A model generated the notes under the pieces. That model was given only the letters and a program-made list of their open reading frames with translations. It searched no databases and had not been told where the DNA came from. The translations under genes were made by a program, and so were the position numbers. Shown here one piece after another: positions 49,795 through 59,646 of a stretch of DNA of 64,000 nucleotides. The first letter of the stretch is position 1; every line of letters starts with the position of its first letter. The stretch is from Trichomonas vaginalis G3 (lineage: Eukaryota; Parabasalia; Trichomonadida; Trichomonadidae), in contig NC_067207.1 of the NCBI RefSeq assembly GCF_026262505.1, forward strand, positions 11,438,082-11,502,081. The letters are read 5' to 3'.

Positions 49795-49890
49795 TCTATT
49801 TCCTGGACTGTTGTCAAAATGTCATGTTGTCACACTTTTTCAGAGAAGTTCATTTGACCGAGGGACCGAGGGACCGAGGGACCTGGTTAG
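49795..49890 (-). repeat. Right copy of the inverted repeat framing the array cassette
   Basis: Reverse complement of 47816-47925, including the three GACCGAGG tandem units. Together the two copies enclose about 2 kb with the hairpin array and the 304-residue gene. Confidence 0.85.
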
Positions 49891-49894
49891 ATCT

Positions 49895-50450
49895 AAATAT
49901 ATTTTTGCTGAAAAAAATGACCAAATTTCATGAATTTCCTCATATGTTTGCTACCCCGACTTTTTTCGGCCTTGCATAAAACTCTATGAAATCATGAAAA
50001 AATGACCAAATTTCATGATATAACTGTATTTTTTTGACGAAGTGAACTTTTACTCTTCGTAAAAAAAATCCCTGAAATCATGAAAAAATGACCAAATTTC
50101 ATGAATTTCCTCATATGTTTGCGTCCCGCGGAAAACCGAGGAACGAGATTCCGTACGAAAATCGTAAAAAAACTCTATGAAAATCGTGAAAAAATGCTAC
50201 CCTCGAAAAACCGAGGATAGAGATTCCGTACGAAAATCGTGAAAAAATTGCGACCCCGGTTTTTTTCGGGGTCGCCTAAAACTCATGAAAATCGTGAAAA
50301 AATGCGAGTACGTTAAAAACCGTAGTCGCCTAAAACTCATGAAAATCGTAAAAAAACTCTATGAAAACAGTGAAAAAATGCGAGTAGGGGAAAAATCCTG
50401 GTCGCCTAAAACTCATGAAAATCGTCAAAAAAATCCCTGAAATCATATCT
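49895..50450 (+). repeat. Maverick: second hairpin-repeat family, degenerate array
   Basis: Repeats built from GAATTTCCTCATATGTTTGC, a variable GC-rich hairpin (for example GCGACCCCGG with CGGGGTCGC), then GAGATTCCGTACGAAAATCG and runs of ATGAAAATCGTGAAAAAATG. At least six hairpin centres are visible. One unit also occurs inside the KilA-N gene at 51231. Confidence 0.8.
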
Positions 50451-50528
50451 TTTATACAAGATAGAAAAAATAAAATTAACGCTATTTTTTTAAAATATTT
50501 TTTTTTATTTTGTATGTAAAGACAGGAA

Positions 50529-51143
50529 ATGACAAGCACTGAGTTTGAAACAGTTAAAAAGATAGACAATGACACCAAAGTGGTTAGAATAGGTGATTTA
50601 AACGTAAGATACTCAAAGAAATACAAAAAATATTCTTTGTCAGACATTTTAACACTATCTGAAGAAAAGAAAGCACACGACTGGGTTAAAAATGCTTCAA
50701 CTCAGAAAATTTTGACAAGAAATCCTGAGCTGATGATATCGGTAAGATTCTATGGAACAAGAGCATATCTCATCGACAAAAGTCTTATACCAGTAGTTTT
50801 GTTCTGGATTGACCCAGTTGTTGGATATAATTTCATAACATATGGTTCATTCGATACTGAACGTTGCAGTGAAGGCTTACTTTACATCGTTCAGAAACCG
50901 AAGGACTTCAATACAAAGAGATATAAGATAGGAAGAACATTTAATATAACTCAAAGATATGACAGTATAGTCAATAGAGTTAAGGTTGCGTTTGTTAACG
51001 ATATGAGAGCTGCTGAAACAGAACTACTTGAAAAGTTTGAGAAAATGTATGGTGCTCCCACGAGAGGTAAAGAAACGTTTGAAGTAGATGAGATCGACAA
51101 AGCTATAAAAGTATTTGACGAAGTTGCTGAAAAATACATGTAA
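50529..51143 (+). CDS. Maverick: KilA-N-like / T5orf172 (GIY-YIG-like) protein
   Basis: A 204-residue protein. The first 115 residues resemble a shortened KilA-N/MSV199 domain (YSLSDILTLSEEKKAHDWVK, then WIDPVVGYNFITYGSF). The second part, GLLYIVQKPKDFNTKRYKIG RTFNITQRYDS to GKETFEVDEIDKAI, matches the T5orf172/GIY-YIG-like domain found beside KilA-N in viral proteins; GIY-YIG nucleases cut DNA. It carries no hairpin insert, which makes it a natural comparison for the two KilA-N genes that do. Looks whole. Confidence 0.7.
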   Translation: MTSTEFETVKKIDNDTKVVRIGDLNVRYSKKYKKYSLSDILTLSEEKKAHDWVKNASTQKILTRNPELMISVRFYGTRAYLIDKSLIPVVLFWIDPVVGYNFITYGSFDTERCSEGLLYIVQKPKDFNTKRYKIGRTFNITQRYDSIVNRVKVAFVNDMRAAETELLEKFEKMYGAPTRGKETFEVDEIDKAIKVFDEVAEKYM

Positions 51144-51230
51144 AGCGTTTATTTTTGGTCTTTTATACAAGATAGAAAATAGCGTTAGTTTTTATAAAAT
51201 ATTTTTTTTATTTTGTATGTAAAGACAGAT

Positions 51231-52037
51231 ATGACAACAACAGAGAACACAACAACTGCTATCGTTCATGAAGATATAAATGAAGAATACGAGTACATAC
51301 AGTATAACAAACAACTCCGTCTCATTCGTTCGGTCAAAGATGACATGTACCAAATGCAAAGTATTTTGAATGCTCTTCGTTCTACAAAGCAAGCACGTCA
51401 TTGGTTTGAAAACCAACAGACAAAAGAACTTTTAGAAGAATTTCCTCATATGTTTGCGACCGGTAGAAAACCGCGGGTCGAGATTCCGTACGAAAATCGT
51501 CAAAATTTGCCAAATGGTTTGAGAGGTTGGTATGTACATAGACTTCTTGTAAATGCTGTTGCAATGTGGGCTTCACCTCGTTACGCTTGTTATATTTTCA
51601 TGATGTTAGATGAACTTCATAGACAAGAACGTGAAGAGCTAGAGAACAAGCTTGAAGCAAAAGACAAAAACATACAGAAAAGAATACCACGTTCGGTACC
51701 AAAAGGAAAGGAAAAGAACTATAAGTATATGATTTACACTGAAGAGATGGAAAATGAAGAAGACAGAGATATGGTTATGTTGCATTTAGTCAGAAGAAAC
51801 AACAAAAGCTTTTACGACCTTGCTAAGATTTACAAATCTGACAGAAATTGGTTCTATCGCGAAAACTTACCGATTTCAATGACACCAAATGAAGATGTTA
51901 AACAGATAGTTCAAGATACGTTACCTCAAACACACTATGATATGAAAGGTTGTACAATACTTACATTCAAAGAAGATTTACCGCTACTGAAGGAAAAGAT
52001 AACAGAGTATTTTGACAACTTCAAAGAAGAAGAGTAA
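51231..52037 (+). CDS. Maverick: second KilA-N protein with an in-frame hairpin insert
   Basis: Start at the ATG at 51231 after TTTTGTATGTAAAGACAGAT. The 268-residue protein has KilA-N text (TKQARHWFENQQTKEL, then LRGWYVHRLLVNAVAMWASP RYACYIFMMLDELH) followed by a charged helix and a T5orf172-like or helical C-terminal region. Residues about 70-92 (EFPHMFATGRKPRVEIPYEN) are encoded by one unit of the second hairpin family (51438-51506) and sit at the same place in the domain as the insert in the 47095 gene. The frame is kept. Looks whole. Confidence 0.8.
   Translation: MTTTENTTTAIVHEDINEEYEYIQYNKQLRLIRSVKDDMYQMQSILNALRSTKQARHWFENQQTKELLEEFPHMFATGRKPRVEIPYENRQNLPNGLRGWYVHRLLVNAVAMWASPRYACYIFMMLDELHRQEREELENKLEAKDKNIQKRIPRSVPKGKEKNYKYMIYTEEMENEEDRDMVMLHLVRRNNKSFYDLAKIYKSDRNWFYRENLPISMTPNEDVKQIVQDTLPQTHYDMKGCTILTFKEDLPLLKEKITEYFDNFKEEE
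51438..51506 (+). repeat. Second-family hairpin unit inserted in frame in KilA-N gene
   Basis: Shares its 21-base left flank (ending CATATGTTTGCG) and its right flank (GAGATTCCGTACGAAAATCG) with the array copy at 50103-50165. The centre differs but keeps a hairpin (CGACC with GGTCG). Confidence 0.85.
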
Positions 52038-52129
52038 ATGAACCATTTATTTTTCAAGCTTGACACCAAAGATGGCTCAGGTAGCTCTAGATGGTAAATT
52101 GTCTTGTCCGAGTCCTTCTGGCATTCCGA

Positions 52130-52556
52130 GTCCTTCCTTCCAACAGGAAAAGTTTTTCCTTCCAACAGGAAAAAAATTTCCTTCCAACAGGAAAAGTTTT
52201 TCCTTCCAACAGGAAAAAATTTTCCTTCCAACAGGAAAAAATTTTCCTTCCAACAGGAAAAAATTTTCCTTCCGACAGGAAAAATTTTTCCAGTTGTCCG
52301 TCCGTAAACCATTCAAATTTTCGAAAATTGAGAACTTTTTGGCCGACCTTCAGGAAAAATTTTTCTTTCCGACAGGAAAAATTTTTCTTTCCGACAGGAA
52401 AAATTTTTCTTTCCGACAGGAAAAGTTTTTCTTTCCGACAGGAAAAGTTTTTCTTTCCGACAGGAAAAGTTTTTCTTTCCGACAGGAAAAGTTTTTCTTT
52501 CCGACAGGAAAAGTCCTTCCTTCCGACAGGAAAAGTCCTTCCATCCGACAGGACAC
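52130..52556. repeat. Maverick: 21-bp tandem array, about 16 copies
   Basis: Two blocks of a ~21-bp unit: CCTTCCAACAGGAAAA type (seven copies, 52136-52290) and TTTCTTTCCGACAGGAAAA type (nine copies, 52360-52556). Each unit pairs TTTTTCC with GGAAAAA, so neighbouring units can fold. Most frames stay open through it, but I see no gene that uses it. Confidence 0.9.
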
Positions 52557-52679
52557 AAACGAATGTCCGACGTACCACCAACCGAGTCCATTCCAAAGCC
52601 AGAAGAACCGACAGCCCCAGCACCACAACAGACTAAGACTCAAACACTTACATTTTTACGCTTGACTTTTTACAATTTG

Positions 52680-53529
52680 AACTTTGTTCGCGTAGATATG
52701 AATTCTGAAAGAAGTATGAGGGTCTTGTATGACTTTGTACTTCTCCCATAGTTCATGTCTGTCAAACTTACCTGCCATGGACTCTTTCATAAGTTCCATG
52801 AAATCGTCTTCGGACAATCCGGGGAAAAGTACAATCAGTAAGTATTCTCTTTACATCCTTACTTAAACTCTTTGCTGTCTGTACACAAATGACAACTGAA
52901 ATGTTAAAGTGTCTGAGCTTCTTAAGAATTCGACACATGTCTTGTTCTCTGTTCTTTAACAAAGGATGAGAAGCAAAGTCATCTAAGATAAGAAGACATC
53001 TGTGAGGGTAAGTCTTCCAATCGTAAGATTGCAATTTCTTCGAAATGTATTCTATCTCTTTCTGTTTGTTTCTGAAGTGTTTCTTCTCTAATATTCTCTG
53101 CATTTCCTCATTTGGGTCTTTAAACTTAGAATTGACATACTCATTTATAGCATTGTACTTCAAAACTCTTCTTTGGTACTTCTTTATCCAATCTAACAAC
53201 TCAGTATCTTTTATACATACTAACTTAGACTTTTTTATAATATCTTTGAACGAATTGACGGTTTGGTCAAATTGACCAGAAGTACTACAAATGACTACTA
53301 ACTCATAGAATGGGTTCTTCTCATCTAGTTCTTGTTGTTGTGCAGCCATTTTAAGATAAGTGAAAGTCTTACCCGACCCAGGTGGTGCAATTAGACCTGT
53401 TATACCATTCTGAGCAAATAAGAACTTGTCATGTATGGGTTTTATCTGAGCATTTTCCAACTTCCTCTTGTTCTTATTTAAAACATTCTCAAATTTCTTG
53501 TCAATGTCAGCAAACTTTTTTTCTAACAT
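52680..53529 (-). pseudogene. Maverick: A32-like genome-packaging ATPase (broken)
   Basis: Walker A is GLIAPPGSGKTFTYLK and Walker B is HRCLLILDDFASHP, followed by a sensor-like region SVVICVQTAKSLSK. This is the FtsK/HerA-type packaging ATPase of Polintons and large DNA viruses, which pumps DNA into capsids. Start taken at the ATG at 53529, which avoids overlap with the divergent gene at 53566. The gene is broken. Confidence 0.85.
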
Positions 53530-53565
53530 ATTTTTAGAAAAATTAAAATTTTTATCTTTTAGGAA

Positions 53566-54012
53566 ATGTCTAGCGATTTCGCTATCTATATTCGAGACAA
53601 GCTTTTCGACAGCAAAACATCTGTCGACCATAAAATCTTACATAGTGTAAACAAGAAAGGTGAATTTGTTCTAAAGTTCTGTTTCTGGGAATATGACAAG
53701 AACCATAAAACCTTAAGCAGAGAAGTCTTAAAATTTGTCAATGACAGACTTGTTGACAGAGATGACGCCTCTTGGAGAGATGAAGTCCAACAAAACTTCT
53801 TAGAATGCAAAGAAGACACATGCGCTGTTCTTGAAAATGAAATAGAAAACAGAATAGAAGAGCTATTAAATGACAAAGCACTTTTACAAAAATATGGTTC
53901 TGAGAAGTTTGACATAACTCCACCAGAGAAGAAGAAGAGAGAAAAGAAAGAAAAGAAAGTAGAAGAAGAGAAGAAAGAACCAGAGCCAGAGAAAAAGAAA
54001 TTTGACATGTAA
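53566..54012 (+). CDS. Maverick: hypothetical protein with Lys/Glu tail (148 aa)
   Basis: Divergent from the packaging ATPase with 36 bases between the starts, an AT-rich block ending TTTTATCTTTTAGGAA. Residues 1-115 are mixed helical (FVLKFCFWEYDKNHKTLSRE); the last 30 are a highly charged Lys/Glu run ending KKFDM. No family recognised. It looks whole. Confidence 0.55.
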   Translation: MSSDFAIYIRDKLFDSKTSVDHKILHSVNKKGEFVLKFCFWEYDKNHKTLSREVLKFVNDRLVDRDDASWRDEVQQNFLECKEDTCAVLENEIENRIEELLNDKALLQKYGSEKFDITPPEKKKREKKEKKVEEEKKEPEPEKKKFDM

Positions 54013-54028
54013 AAATAAAATTTTATTT

Positions 54029-54448
54029 TTAGAACATTTCTGGGTCAATGTCAATGTTCTCTTCCTCTTTAGGAGCAAACACTGGCTTAGACTCTAAAAT
54101 CTTTTTACCCAATTTACCTTGAACTTCAACTATCTTAGACTCATAATATTCATAGTCGTCTGCTTTCTTTGGTTCATAAGGTATAACAAGTTTGTATGCT
54201 TTGCCTTCTTTAAGGTTTGAAAACCTTCTGTCAAAACTTTCTTTGACTGTTAACAAACCTTCTATGTCTAAGTCTTCAAATTTCGCACCATTTTTAGTCA
54301 CAATAGCAAACTTAACTGGTTCGATGTTCCAAACTTTGTCAAATGTAGACTTTTCAAAATGGTAGAAGTAAACATTCAAATATGTGAATGGGTCTAGTTC
54401 TTCTTTAAGTCCTGACATGTACTTGTTGACTGAGATGAATTTCGTCAT
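54029..54448 (-). CDS. Maverick: hypothetical protein, possible ssDNA-binding type (139 aa)
   Basis: A beta-rich protein (PFTYLNVYFYHFEKS, PVKFAIVTKNGAKFED, GKAYKLVIPYEPK) ending in an acidic tail EENIDIDPEMF. The combination of a small beta domain with an acidic aromatic tip is typical of single-strand DNA-binding proteins, and its neighbour is a replicative helicase. This is inference; no family match can be claimed. It looks whole. Confidence 0.5.
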   Translation of the reverse strand: MTKFISVNKYMSGLKEELDPFTYLNVYFYHFEKSTFDKVWNIEPVKFAIVTKNGAKFEDLDIEGLLTVKESFDRRFSNLKEGKAYKLVIPYEPKKADDYEYYESKIVEVQGKLGKKILESKPVFAPKEEENIDIDPEMF

Positions 54449-54485
54449 CTTTTCTATCGGATAAAAAAATATTTTTTTTTAAAAT

Positions 54486-55718
54486 TTACTCAGAAAAATT
54501 TTTCTTTGTATATACACCATTCTGTACGTCTAAAAGACTTTTGACATTTGCCAAGAATGTTCGTTTAGACGCTGTCATATAACCATACTCTTGACAATAC
54601 TGTTTATACGAATCGTACAATGACCTTTCATCTAAACACTCAAAGTCAGTTTCATCTATGAACAGTTCATATACACTCTTGTTTGCTTCTAACAATGTTT
54701 GTCTCTCTTCGGTATGTGGAATTTGTCTTGGATTGAACTTAGAAATATCTAATGTCATGAAATATGAGAACAAGTGGTTGTAAAAGTCAGATGTCAAAGT
54801 TTCTGCTAAGTCGTCAAAATATTCTGTATCTTGCATATGAGCTTCTGACGTTCTGACAACTACATATCTTCTGTCAGAACTTTCTAACTTCATCGGAACG
54901 GCGTTGTTTGAAACCATGATGAATTTGCAACATTTTCACAAACTCTTTGGTCTTATATTTTCTTTCAACAACTCCAACTTTGTCTGTTATAAGACTCTTC
55001 AAAGCATCTGAGTTCAAAACTTTTGTTGTATCTATACTTTGAAGTTCGTTACATACTATAAGTTTCATATTCTCTATTGAAGAGTTAAATTTACCGCAGA
55101 TGTTTTCTAAGTTTGTCATATTCGGGTTCGAATAGCCCTCTAACAGTTTGCATAAGATATCTGTAAAGAAAGTGTTCTTACCTGTTCCTTGTTTTCCAAT
55201 TATGATGAGAGCAGTTTCATTTTTAGCACTTGGATGTTGTAAGATGTTTGCAAACCAACATAAGATATACTCATAGACTCTTTCGTTTCCATTGCATATA
55301 ATTTCTTTGACATGGTCTAACCAAGCTTCTATAACATTTTCTTTCCATTCTACTTGTTCGTATTTATATCCAGTGAAGATAGAATAGAAGTTTGGAGAGG
55401 TGTATAGAACTTTATACCACGAACTGAAAAATCTTCTAACTTTGACAATAAGATATCCCAAGCATCTAACATCTTCATACCAACTTGTACGACTTTTATT
55501 TTCTTAAGTTTCTGTTTACATTCTTGTTCTGAAACTATTGTCGCTCTTGGTTTGTTAAAGACAACATCCCATTCTTTCATGACATAACATTCTGGGGCAG
55601 AGTCAACATAAATGACTAAACGTTTCAAATTTTCGACTGCTTTGTTATAGTCTCGAAATGGACACATATTTCTGAACGCTTGGAAGTCATAAAAATCTGA
55701 AACGTCTATTCTGTACAT
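54486..55718 (-). pseudogene. Maverick: superfamily 3 helicase (broken)
   Basis: Walker A is IIIGKQGTGKNTFFTDIL, with MKLIVCNELQSIDTTK as the B-motif region and LITDKVGVVERKYKTKEFVK downstream, the order seen in SF3/D5-like viral replicative helicases. It would unwind the element's DNA for the polymerase. The gene is broken. Confidence 0.8.
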
Positions 55719-55751
55719 TTTTTTATATAAAAATAAAAAAAAATATTTTTT

Positions 55752-56573
55752 TTATTCTTGAGCTTGTTGTTGTTCTTGACTTTGTTGTTGCATTTGTTCC
55801 ATTTGTTGCATTTGTTGTTCTTGAGCTATTTGTTGTTGAAGTTGTTCTTGTAGTACAATACTTTCACCAGTTGCATCTTCCAATTCGAAACTTTCTGCCG
55901 TCATTGACAAATACATAGGACATAAAAGTTTTACAGGAACAAAGTTTGCGTCAACTAAGGTTAAGTTTATGTTTGCTAAAGTGTTTGAGTTTACTAAAGC
56001 TGAAAACTCTGCATTCGAATGAACAATAGGCAAACCAGCAGAGAAAGTGTTGTTTATACGCATGAGTATCTTTTGGTCATAGTAGTTTCTGTCGACATTC
56101 GAATAGCACTTTGAACCTAAGTTTGAAACAATATATAAAATAGGTGTACTTAAAGTCAATGGAACAGACACCTTGTATGACACCTTTTCCTGTTATAGGA
56201 AACTGTTGGTAGTAAAAACCAGATATAAGTTTTGTATTATAGCTCATATCGTTTATACTAAACTCAGTCGGACATCCAAACATAATGAAACCTGCTCTAG
56301 TTGCAGCACATGTTACATCCGTCCTTAAAGTATTAAATAAGTCAACAAAACCTGTTGGTGGTATATCTGAGTAAGTATCTTCAAAGGAGTATTTTTTACC
56401 ATTCACAACAAAAAATCTTCTGGTGTCAAAAGAGCAAAACAGGCTTTAGTCGTCATCGTGTTTAAGGTCAGTTTACAATATCGTCCTTGAGGACTTTGTA
56501 AGTTTGTTGTTATAGAATTATATGACTCAGGGTTTTTAGTCGTAATAGTATAAACCACTATGTCTTCTGCCAT
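55752..56573 (-). pseudogene. Maverick: candidate minor capsid (penton-like) protein (broken)
   Basis: Beta-strand-rich text (AGFIMFGCPTEFSINDMSYN, ANINLTLVDANFVPVKLLCP) with a Gln-rich tail (QEQQMQQMEQMQQQ). The strand NLTLVDANxxPVKL is reminiscent of single-jelly-roll penton proteins of Polintons, and the gene lies on the same strand as the major capsid gene. Assignment is inference. The gene is broken. Confidence 0.5.
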
Positions 56574-56583
56574 TTACATATAT

Positions 56584-56814
56584 TTAAAAGTTTTTCTGAA
56601 AGTGGAGAAGAACTTCATCTAAACTTTCACATGGCGTTTCTTGAAGTTCTCTGTCTAAGAAGTTCAAATATTTTGTAAAGACATAGAACTTTCCTTTGTC
56701 TACACGAACAAACAAAACAGGGTCTTTCATATCGTTCAAAAGTGTGTAAAGTCCTTTACATGAAATAAAGTCTATATTGTTTTTCTTCAAACATCTTTCA
56801 AGAAGTTTTGACAT
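56584..56814 (-). CDS. Maverick: small protein (76 aa)
   Basis: A complete short frame, MSKLLERCLKKNNIDFISCK onward, with alternating helix and strand and an acidic end. The ATG at 56814 is preceded by the element's usual TTTTTACTT-like leader in reverse. No family recognised. Confidence 0.5.
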   Translation of the reverse strand: MSKLLERCLKKNNIDFISCKGLYTLLNDMKDPVLFVRVDKGKFYVFTKYLNFLDRELQETPCESLDEVLLHFQKNF

Positions 56815-56829
56815 TTTTACTTAGCAAGT

Positions 56830-57401
56830 AAATTTTAATGAAATGTTGTGGTCGTCAAATATTTTTATGACGTCTGGGAAACTATATTTTAAGTTCAACG
56901 TTTCACCTCCTTTCATAACGTATATCTTGTCAATGACATTTATATGAAACACCACAGCAAGCAATGTCGGGTTCTATTTCTTTGATGTTTATATCGTCTG
57001 CCTCTGTCAAAAGTTTCAATAGTTCTTTCAAAACTTCATGAGGTGCAATGACATATGAGTTCACTTTTACAGGGTTGTGTTCGACCAAGTTTAACATTAT
57101 ACCAAAGCTGACAAATCTTCTCCTGAGTTTTAAGTTTGTCTTTAAGTTGTTGGTAGTCGTTTCGAATATCTGCAACAGAACTTAAGTCTCTGCTAACTTC
57201 AGGGTATGTTGGTTGTTCTTTTACAGGAACTATTGTTATACCATCTTCGTCTTCGTATGGTTTCCCCACTTCAACATCTCTGTCTTTGACATTGACAACA
57301 ACACTTTGACTGTTTGTTTGAGTTGGTGAATTTAACTTCACATCTGCCATCGCCATTAAACCTTTTGAAACACTTACGCTTCTATTTTTCGGAAATGACA
57401 T
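56830..57401 (-). pseudogene. Maverick: hypothetical protein (broken)
   Basis: Begins MSFPKNRSVSVSKGLMAMAD, with a Gln/Asn/Val stretch, an acidic middle and a helical end (LKELLKLLTEADDINIKEIE). No family recognised. It shares a short divergent promoter with the gene at 57420. Broken. Confidence 0.5.
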
Positions 57402-57419
57402 TTTACTTAGAATAAAAAG

Positions 57420-57839
57420 ATGGACGTATTTGAGTATCTCTTCGAATTGAAGCAAAACAAAGTTTACACACACAAACAATACAAGTTCATTGACAGAATA
57501 GTTCTTTATACAAACAATGGAAAATGTTATAGAATAGCAGTCTTTGCTGAACCAAAATATTTTCATAAAGCAAAGAAAGTTGGTATAACCGAGATGGTGA
57601 AAGTTCTTGAAGCAGACAAAAATATAACAACAAAACTGACCGATATTTCTAAAGGTAAGTTTATAATACAATATTATATCAAAACTGGCGTACTGTCAAT
57701 ATTTGACGGAGAGAAGTCAGTTCAAGAACAACTTACTGACCTGCTGCCAAAATCTGCTCGATGGAAGCTGTCGTTATACCAATCTGAGGAGCCCCAGCAG
57801 GTTTCATCGAACGAATCTTCAAAAGAGCATCTTCCGTGA
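57420..57839 (+). CDS. Maverick: hypothetical protein (139 aa)
   Basis: Starts at the ATG at 57420 after TTACTTAGAATAAAAAG, the element's common leader type. The first 100 residues look coding (YKFIDRIVLYTNNGKCYRIA, GKFIIQYYIKTGVLSIFDG). The last ~35 residues overlap, on the opposite strand, the 3' end of the major capsid gene and read less like protein. No family recognised. Confidence 0.5.
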   Translation: MDVFEYLFELKQNKVYTHKQYKFIDRIVLYTNNGKCYRIAVFAEPKYFHKAKKVGITEMVKVLEADKNITTKLTDISKGKFIIQYYIKTGVLSIFDGEKSVQEQLTDLLPKSARWKLSLYQSEEPQQVSSNESSKEHLP

Positions 57840-59333
57840 AAAGTGCTATTGGTTTTGTAAACTTCTTTGCTTTCAATTCATCTGGACCGTCTCTGTCACC
57901 AGTATATTGTATTTGAACTGTACCAACAGTTGAAATACCACCCATAAAGTCTTCTGAGTCAGCAAATGGAATGCCAAGCCAAAAGTTTGAACGGTCTCCA
58001 TTTGTATATTGAGTTTTTTGACCTCCTGTATGAGTCCATACTTTCACATATGGCATAATAGAACTTTGCATTTCAGGGTTAATGGTTGTTGTGAAGTTGT
58101 TGTTAAAGTTCATAGCATCTAATGTCAAGTTGTATGACCTCATATCCTCAACTGTAGAATATTCTTCTCTTGGATAATATTTGCCATCTATGTTTATATG
58201 ATATTTAATACCAGGGTTGTAGAAACAAGAATAGTCATTTATAGTTCGTCTGAACAGTACAAACATAGTATCTGCATGTTTCATTGCAGTTGTTAAGGCA
58301 ATATCTGTTCTTGCACCTGGGTCAGCACTTTGGTTTCCAACTTCACCTGCAAAGTCTTTGACAGATATTTGGTGTATAGGGAACATAAGTGGAACTGCAA
58401 TATATTTGGCAGCTAAAGCATTTGAAATATCTGGGTCCAACATATAGACTGCAAGTCTGCTTTCTATTCTCTTGCATTCAAACTTTTCGCATGTGAACTT
58501 AACTGGGTCCCAAGCAGTTCCAGCAGCATTGAAGTAGTAGTTTACTTCAGTGTTGAGGTTTGAGAAACCAAAGTCTAAGTCAACTTTGTCTTTGCAAAAG
58601 TCACAGAACTTGGCTCCACCAGTTCCAGCTACAGTAAGAGTGAATGGGTCTTGTGTTGGTGCAATGACTAAGTTATTTTTGCTTGGAGTAAGTTCGATAG
58701 AAATTTTTCCTGCCCAGTTTGGCAAGTATCTTAAAAACCTGAAGATGAGGAAAGATGACAAAGGAACTCTAAGTTTCAGTTTTACTTTGGTTACTGCTTC
58801 CATTGTCCAGAAAGGTTAACATAAACTCCTGGAACGTTAGGGTCAAGTCTTCTTATTTTCTCAATAGTTGCATACTGGTCTGTTTGTTCTCTAGCTTGTG
58901 GTTGTACTGAGTTTCTCAAAGCGAACCATTCATAGTTTGCCCATGTTACTGTTTGAACTAAGTCAGAGTTAGAATATATCTTATATCCCATGAAAACTTC
59001 TGGAGCATATTGGTATCCGACATAGAAAATTCCATTGCAACCTTTCTTGTCAGACAACTTGGCAGAAGGTTTTATTTCAATGTCTTGTTCCACGTATAAG
59101 AAAGAGTTGTCAATAGAAATTATATGAAACCTGTCGCAAGCAATATCTACTGTTGTTGAAGAACCTTCTCCAAACTCACCTACGTTTCCATAAGAAACAG
59201 CAGTTGTATATTCGTAAGTTCCAGGAACTATTTCTGACCTTCTAATGGCATTGTCGCATTCGTTATACCATTCGGAAACATTTCCATTCATGGCATCCAA
59301 AACTGTTGGCGTTATATTCTGAGCGGCGTACAT
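57733..59333 (-). pseudogene. Maverick: double-jelly-roll major capsid protein (broken)
   Basis: Start region MYAAQNITPTVLDAMNGNVS, then IISIDNSFLYVEQDIEIKP, YVGYQYAPEVFMGYKIYSNS, DLVQTVTWANYEWFALRNSV and, further on, the long second jelly-roll part with FRRTINDYSCFYNPGIKYHI and PFADSEDFMGGISTVGTVQI. Strand pattern, size (about 530 codons of sequence) and position fit the Polinton major capsid protein. The gene is broken. Confidence 0.8.
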
Positions 59334-59365
59334 TTCATATGGGTAAAAATATAGAATAGTTGGAT

Positions 59366-59629
59366 TTATATGTCATAATAGAACCCACGTGGACCAAGCT
59401 TTACTTTCTTCCTGACTGAGTTTTTAACTCTTCTTTTTCCTTCATTGCCACTACTTTCACTAGATGAAGTTACTTCTTCACTACTTTCACTTTGTTCTAC
59501 TCTTCTTCTTCTTTGGTGTCGCTTTGGTAACTTGCCCTCTGCTTCAAGTTGTTGCATCTTTGCCTCATGTTCACCTAGTATGTTGTAAATTTCCCATGTC
59601 CTTTTTGCCTTTGGGCTCTGGTCGCCCAT
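59366..59629 (-). CDS. Maverick: small basic Ser-rich protein (87 aa)
   Basis: A short complete frame with a helical start (TWEIYNILGEHEAKMQQLEA), a basic patch (RHQRRRRV), a Ser/Glu run (SESSEEVTSSSESSGNEGKR) and a second basic patch (VRKKVKLGPRGFYYDI). It resembles small DNA-condensing or core proteins of virions, placed directly upstream of the capsid gene. Function is inferred from composition. Confidence 0.5.
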   Translation of the reverse strand: MGDQSPKAKRTWEIYNILGEHEAKMQQLEAEGKLPKRHQRRRRVEQSESSEEVTSSSESSGNEGKRRVKNSVRKKVKLGPRGFYYDI

Positions 59630-59646
59630 CTCAGGTAACCTATATC

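Noticed and set aside
52060-52665. Long frames through the 21-bp array
   Set aside because: A 21-bp unit keeps several frames open automatically on both strands; no conserved domain is present.
55115-55135. tRNA-like GGTTCGAAT motif
   Set aside because: It lies in the helicase gene with no paired stems around it; no tRNA was found in the window.
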